Below are positions 4,406-5,995 of a stretch of DNA of 5,995 nucleotides, in pieces. The DNA lies in NCBI GenBank assembly GCA_029859085.1, contig JAOUDU010000188.1, positions 1 through 5,995 of the forward strand, read 5' to 3'. Position 1 is the stretch's first letter. Each line of letters begins with the position of its first letter. The position numbers and the translations under genes are program-made. The notes beneath the pieces are model-generated. The model was not told where the DNA came from and searched no databases. It saw only the letters and a list, made by a program, of their open reading frames with translations. This stretch comes from Gammaproteobacteria bacterium. GTDB lineage: Bacteria; Pseudomonadota; Gammaproteobacteria; Pseudomonadales; Halieaceae.

Positions 4406-5995
4406 TCAGGAGGGATGCCGCAGCACGCCGCCGGCAACCGCACCCCGGTGGGGAGTATCGAGCAGTACCCCGGGGTTCATCATGCCGCTGGGGTCCAGCG
4501 CATGGCGGGCGCCGGCGAAAGCCTCGCGAAACAGCGGCGGCACCTGCAGGTCATACCCCATCGGCCGGTGGTCGCGCCCCACCGCGTGGTGGTGGGTGAC
4601 GGTGCCGCCGAGACTGGTGACCACCTCGTTGGCCGCCAGCTTGATCGTGCGCCAGCGGTCCAGCATGGCCGCCATGTCGCCGGTCTTGCTGCCCATGCAG
4701 TAGAACGTGAAATACGGCGCGGGGCCGTCCGGGTATATATGGGTAAAACGACAGCTGAGCATGGGATCGGAGCCTCCGACCTCTTTCAGCACCTTGCCCA
4801 TACGCTCCCGCACGCCGGCGTAAAACCCATCGAAACGGTCCCAGGTAATCGCCGTTTCGAAGGTGTCCAGGATCAGTCCGGCCGGTGTGAGGTAGTTGCG
4901 GTAATACGGCGCCCGCAGGAACTGGTTGCGCCAGTCACCGGCAGCGCCCTTGCGGTGCTCGCCCTCCCCTTCCTGCAATGCCGCCGGCGGCGCCATGGAG
5001 CGATCCACGCTGGCCCGGTCCCAGTTGCCGCCGTGATCCGCCACCAGTTCCAGGGCGCGGGCCATCCAGGCCTGCAGCGGGTGGTCGGCGGACTCGAAGG
5101 CCAGCACCAGCAGCGCCGTTTTGCCGTCACCCACCCCGTTCATCAGGGCTTCCAGCGGGTCCAGCAGGCGGCAGTTGCTGGGAAACAGGCCGGCCTGGCT
5201 GATGGCCCGCACCGCGGCCGCCGCCTGGGGCATACCGGCGAAGGTCACACTGGCGGCGGCGCGAAAGCGCGGCCGGTCCTGCAGCCGCATCCAGGCCCGG
5301 GTGATGAAGCCCAGGGTGCCCTCGGAGCCGATCACCATCCGGTCCGGCGAGGGGCCGGCGCCGGAGCCCGGCAGGCGCCGGCTCTCCATCGCGCCCCGCG
5401 GTGCCAGCATGCGCACGCTCTCGACGAAATCGTCGATATGGGTGTAATTGCTGGCGAAGTGACCACCCGCGCGGGTGGCGATCCAGCCCCCCAGAGTGGA
5501 AAACTCGAAACTCTGGGGATAGTGGCGCAGGGTGAGGTCGTGGGATTTCAGGGCGGCTTCCAGTTCCGGACCCAGGGCGCCCCCCTCGATCAGCGCGGCG
5601 CGGCTGGTGCGGTCCACTTCCAGCACCCGGTTGAGATATTGCAGGTCGACGCTGATCACGGCGCCATAATCGCCGCCCACATCGGGTTCCACGCCACCAC
5701 AGACACTGGTGCCGCCGCCGAAGGGGATCAGGGCCGCGCCGCTGCCGGCGGCGAATTCCATCAGCGCTTCTATATCACTTTCCGTGCGGGGGAAGGCCAC
5801 CCAGTCCGGCGGGTTGGGCATGGTCCGCTGCTGCATCCGCACCAGGTCGGCGAAGGACTTGCCGTAGCCGTGGGTGATGCGGTCGTAGGGCGTGCGCGAC
5901 AGGATGGATTGCAGCGCCGCGGGCGCGTCGATGCGCGGGGCGCGCAGCTCAAACTCCGCCAGCGACGGGGCCGGACCGGGGCAACCCCCGCCCTG
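4406..5995 (-). CDS. FAD-linked oxidase of the alkyl-DHAP synthase group (5' end missing)
   Basis: The frame is open to the window edge and gives at least 529 residues; the true start is outside. Translation upstream of the GTG at 5842 still reads like the family (LRAPRID, then ITHGYGKSFADLVRM), so that GTG is not the start. Numbered from the window edge, residues about 68-250 are the FAD_binding_4 domain, with GGGTSVCGGVEP at 93-104, STLGGWIATRAGG at 166-178 and GSEGTLGFIT at 223-232. The rest is the FAD-oxidase C-terminal domain, with a HIYPDG segment near 419-424, HHH at 468-470 and DPSGMMNPGVLL at 501-512. The EFSTLGGWIATRA and HHH motifs are characteristic of alkyldihydroxyacetonephosphate synthases, flavoenzymes that swap an acyl for an alkyl chain in ether-lipid synthesis. 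Many bacterial homologues have unproven substrates, so the reaction here is unproven. It lies upstream of the esterase on the same strand, with no visible functional link. Confidence 0.88.
   Translation of the reverse strand, partial: QGGGCPGPAPSLAEFELRAPRIDAPAALQSILSRTPYDRITHGYGKSFADLVRMQQRTMPNPPDWVAFPRTESDIEALMEFAAGSGAALIPFGGGTSVCGGVEPDVGGDYGAVISVDLQYLNRVLEVDRTSRAALIEGGALGPELEAALKSHDLTLRHYPQSFEFSTLGGWIATRAGGHFASNYTHIDDFVESVRMLAPRGAMESRRLPGSGAGPSPDRMVIGSEGTLGFITRAWMRLQDRPRFRAAASVTFAGMPQAAAAVRAISQAGLFPSNCRLLDPLEALMNGVGDGKTALLVLAFESADHPLQAWMARALELVADHGGNWDRASVDRSMAPPAALQEGEGEHRKGAAGDWRNQFLRAPYYRNYLTPAGLILDTFETAITWDRFDGFYAGVRERMGKVLKEVGGSDPMLSCRFTHIYPDGPAPYFTFYCMGSKTGDMAAMLDRWRTIKLAANEVVTSLGGTVTHHHAVGRDHRPMGYDLQVPPLFREAFAGARHALDPSGMMNPGVLLDTPHRGAVAGGVLRHPS

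Noticed and set aside
5840..5842. GTG as the start of the FAD-linked oxidase
   Set aside because: The frame stays open upstream to the window edge and the upstream translation continues typical family sequence (THGYGKSFADLVRM), so the gene must begin outside the window.

Overview
The window looks like the chromosome of a GC-rich gammaproteobacterium, possibly a marine one. The evidence for this is base composition, a gammaproteobacterial-style tRNA-Arg(ACG) with encoded CCA, a lipoprotein type-B carboxylesterase and an alkyl-DHAP-synthase-like flavoenzyme. The genus cannot be read from the sequence.

Left part (1 to about 2470) is the end of an integrated mobile element. A 281-bp non-coding leader rich in short hairpins precedes three tightly packed plus-strand genes: a tyrosine recombinase of the 'phage integrase N-terminal / Integrase_1' type, a small AlpA/excisionase-like helix-turn-helix protein, and a second tyrosine recombinase of the ordinary phage-integrase type. 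The first two genes overlap by 4 nt. The second and third overlap by about 133 nt. Both recombinases keep a full set of catalytic residues. The module stops 44 nt before the 3' end of an intact tRNA-Arg(ACG) gene on the minus strand, the classic position for a tRNA-targeted genomic island or integrative element. The body and far end of the element lie left of the window, so its cargo is not visible.

Middle (2472-2590): the tRNA-Arg gene with a near-consensus sigma70 promoter immediately upstream of it. A perfect 8-bp inverted repeat in the 3' end of the second integrase gene could be a weak tRNA terminator or a recombinase/excisionase binding site.

Right part (2599-5995) is presumably host chromosome, all on the minus strand. 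It holds a lipid-anchored type-B carboxylesterase with an intact Ser-Glu-His triad, a 160-bp gap with a possible promoter, and an FAD-linked oxidase of the alkyldihydroxyacetonephosphate-synthase group. The oxidase reading frame is still open at the window edge, so its N-terminus is missing.

The point of greatest interest is the integrase / AlpA-like / integrase trio next to the tRNA, together with its structured leader. I see no certain novel system, but two different recombinases flanking one putative directionality factor in one overlapping unit is worth following up.
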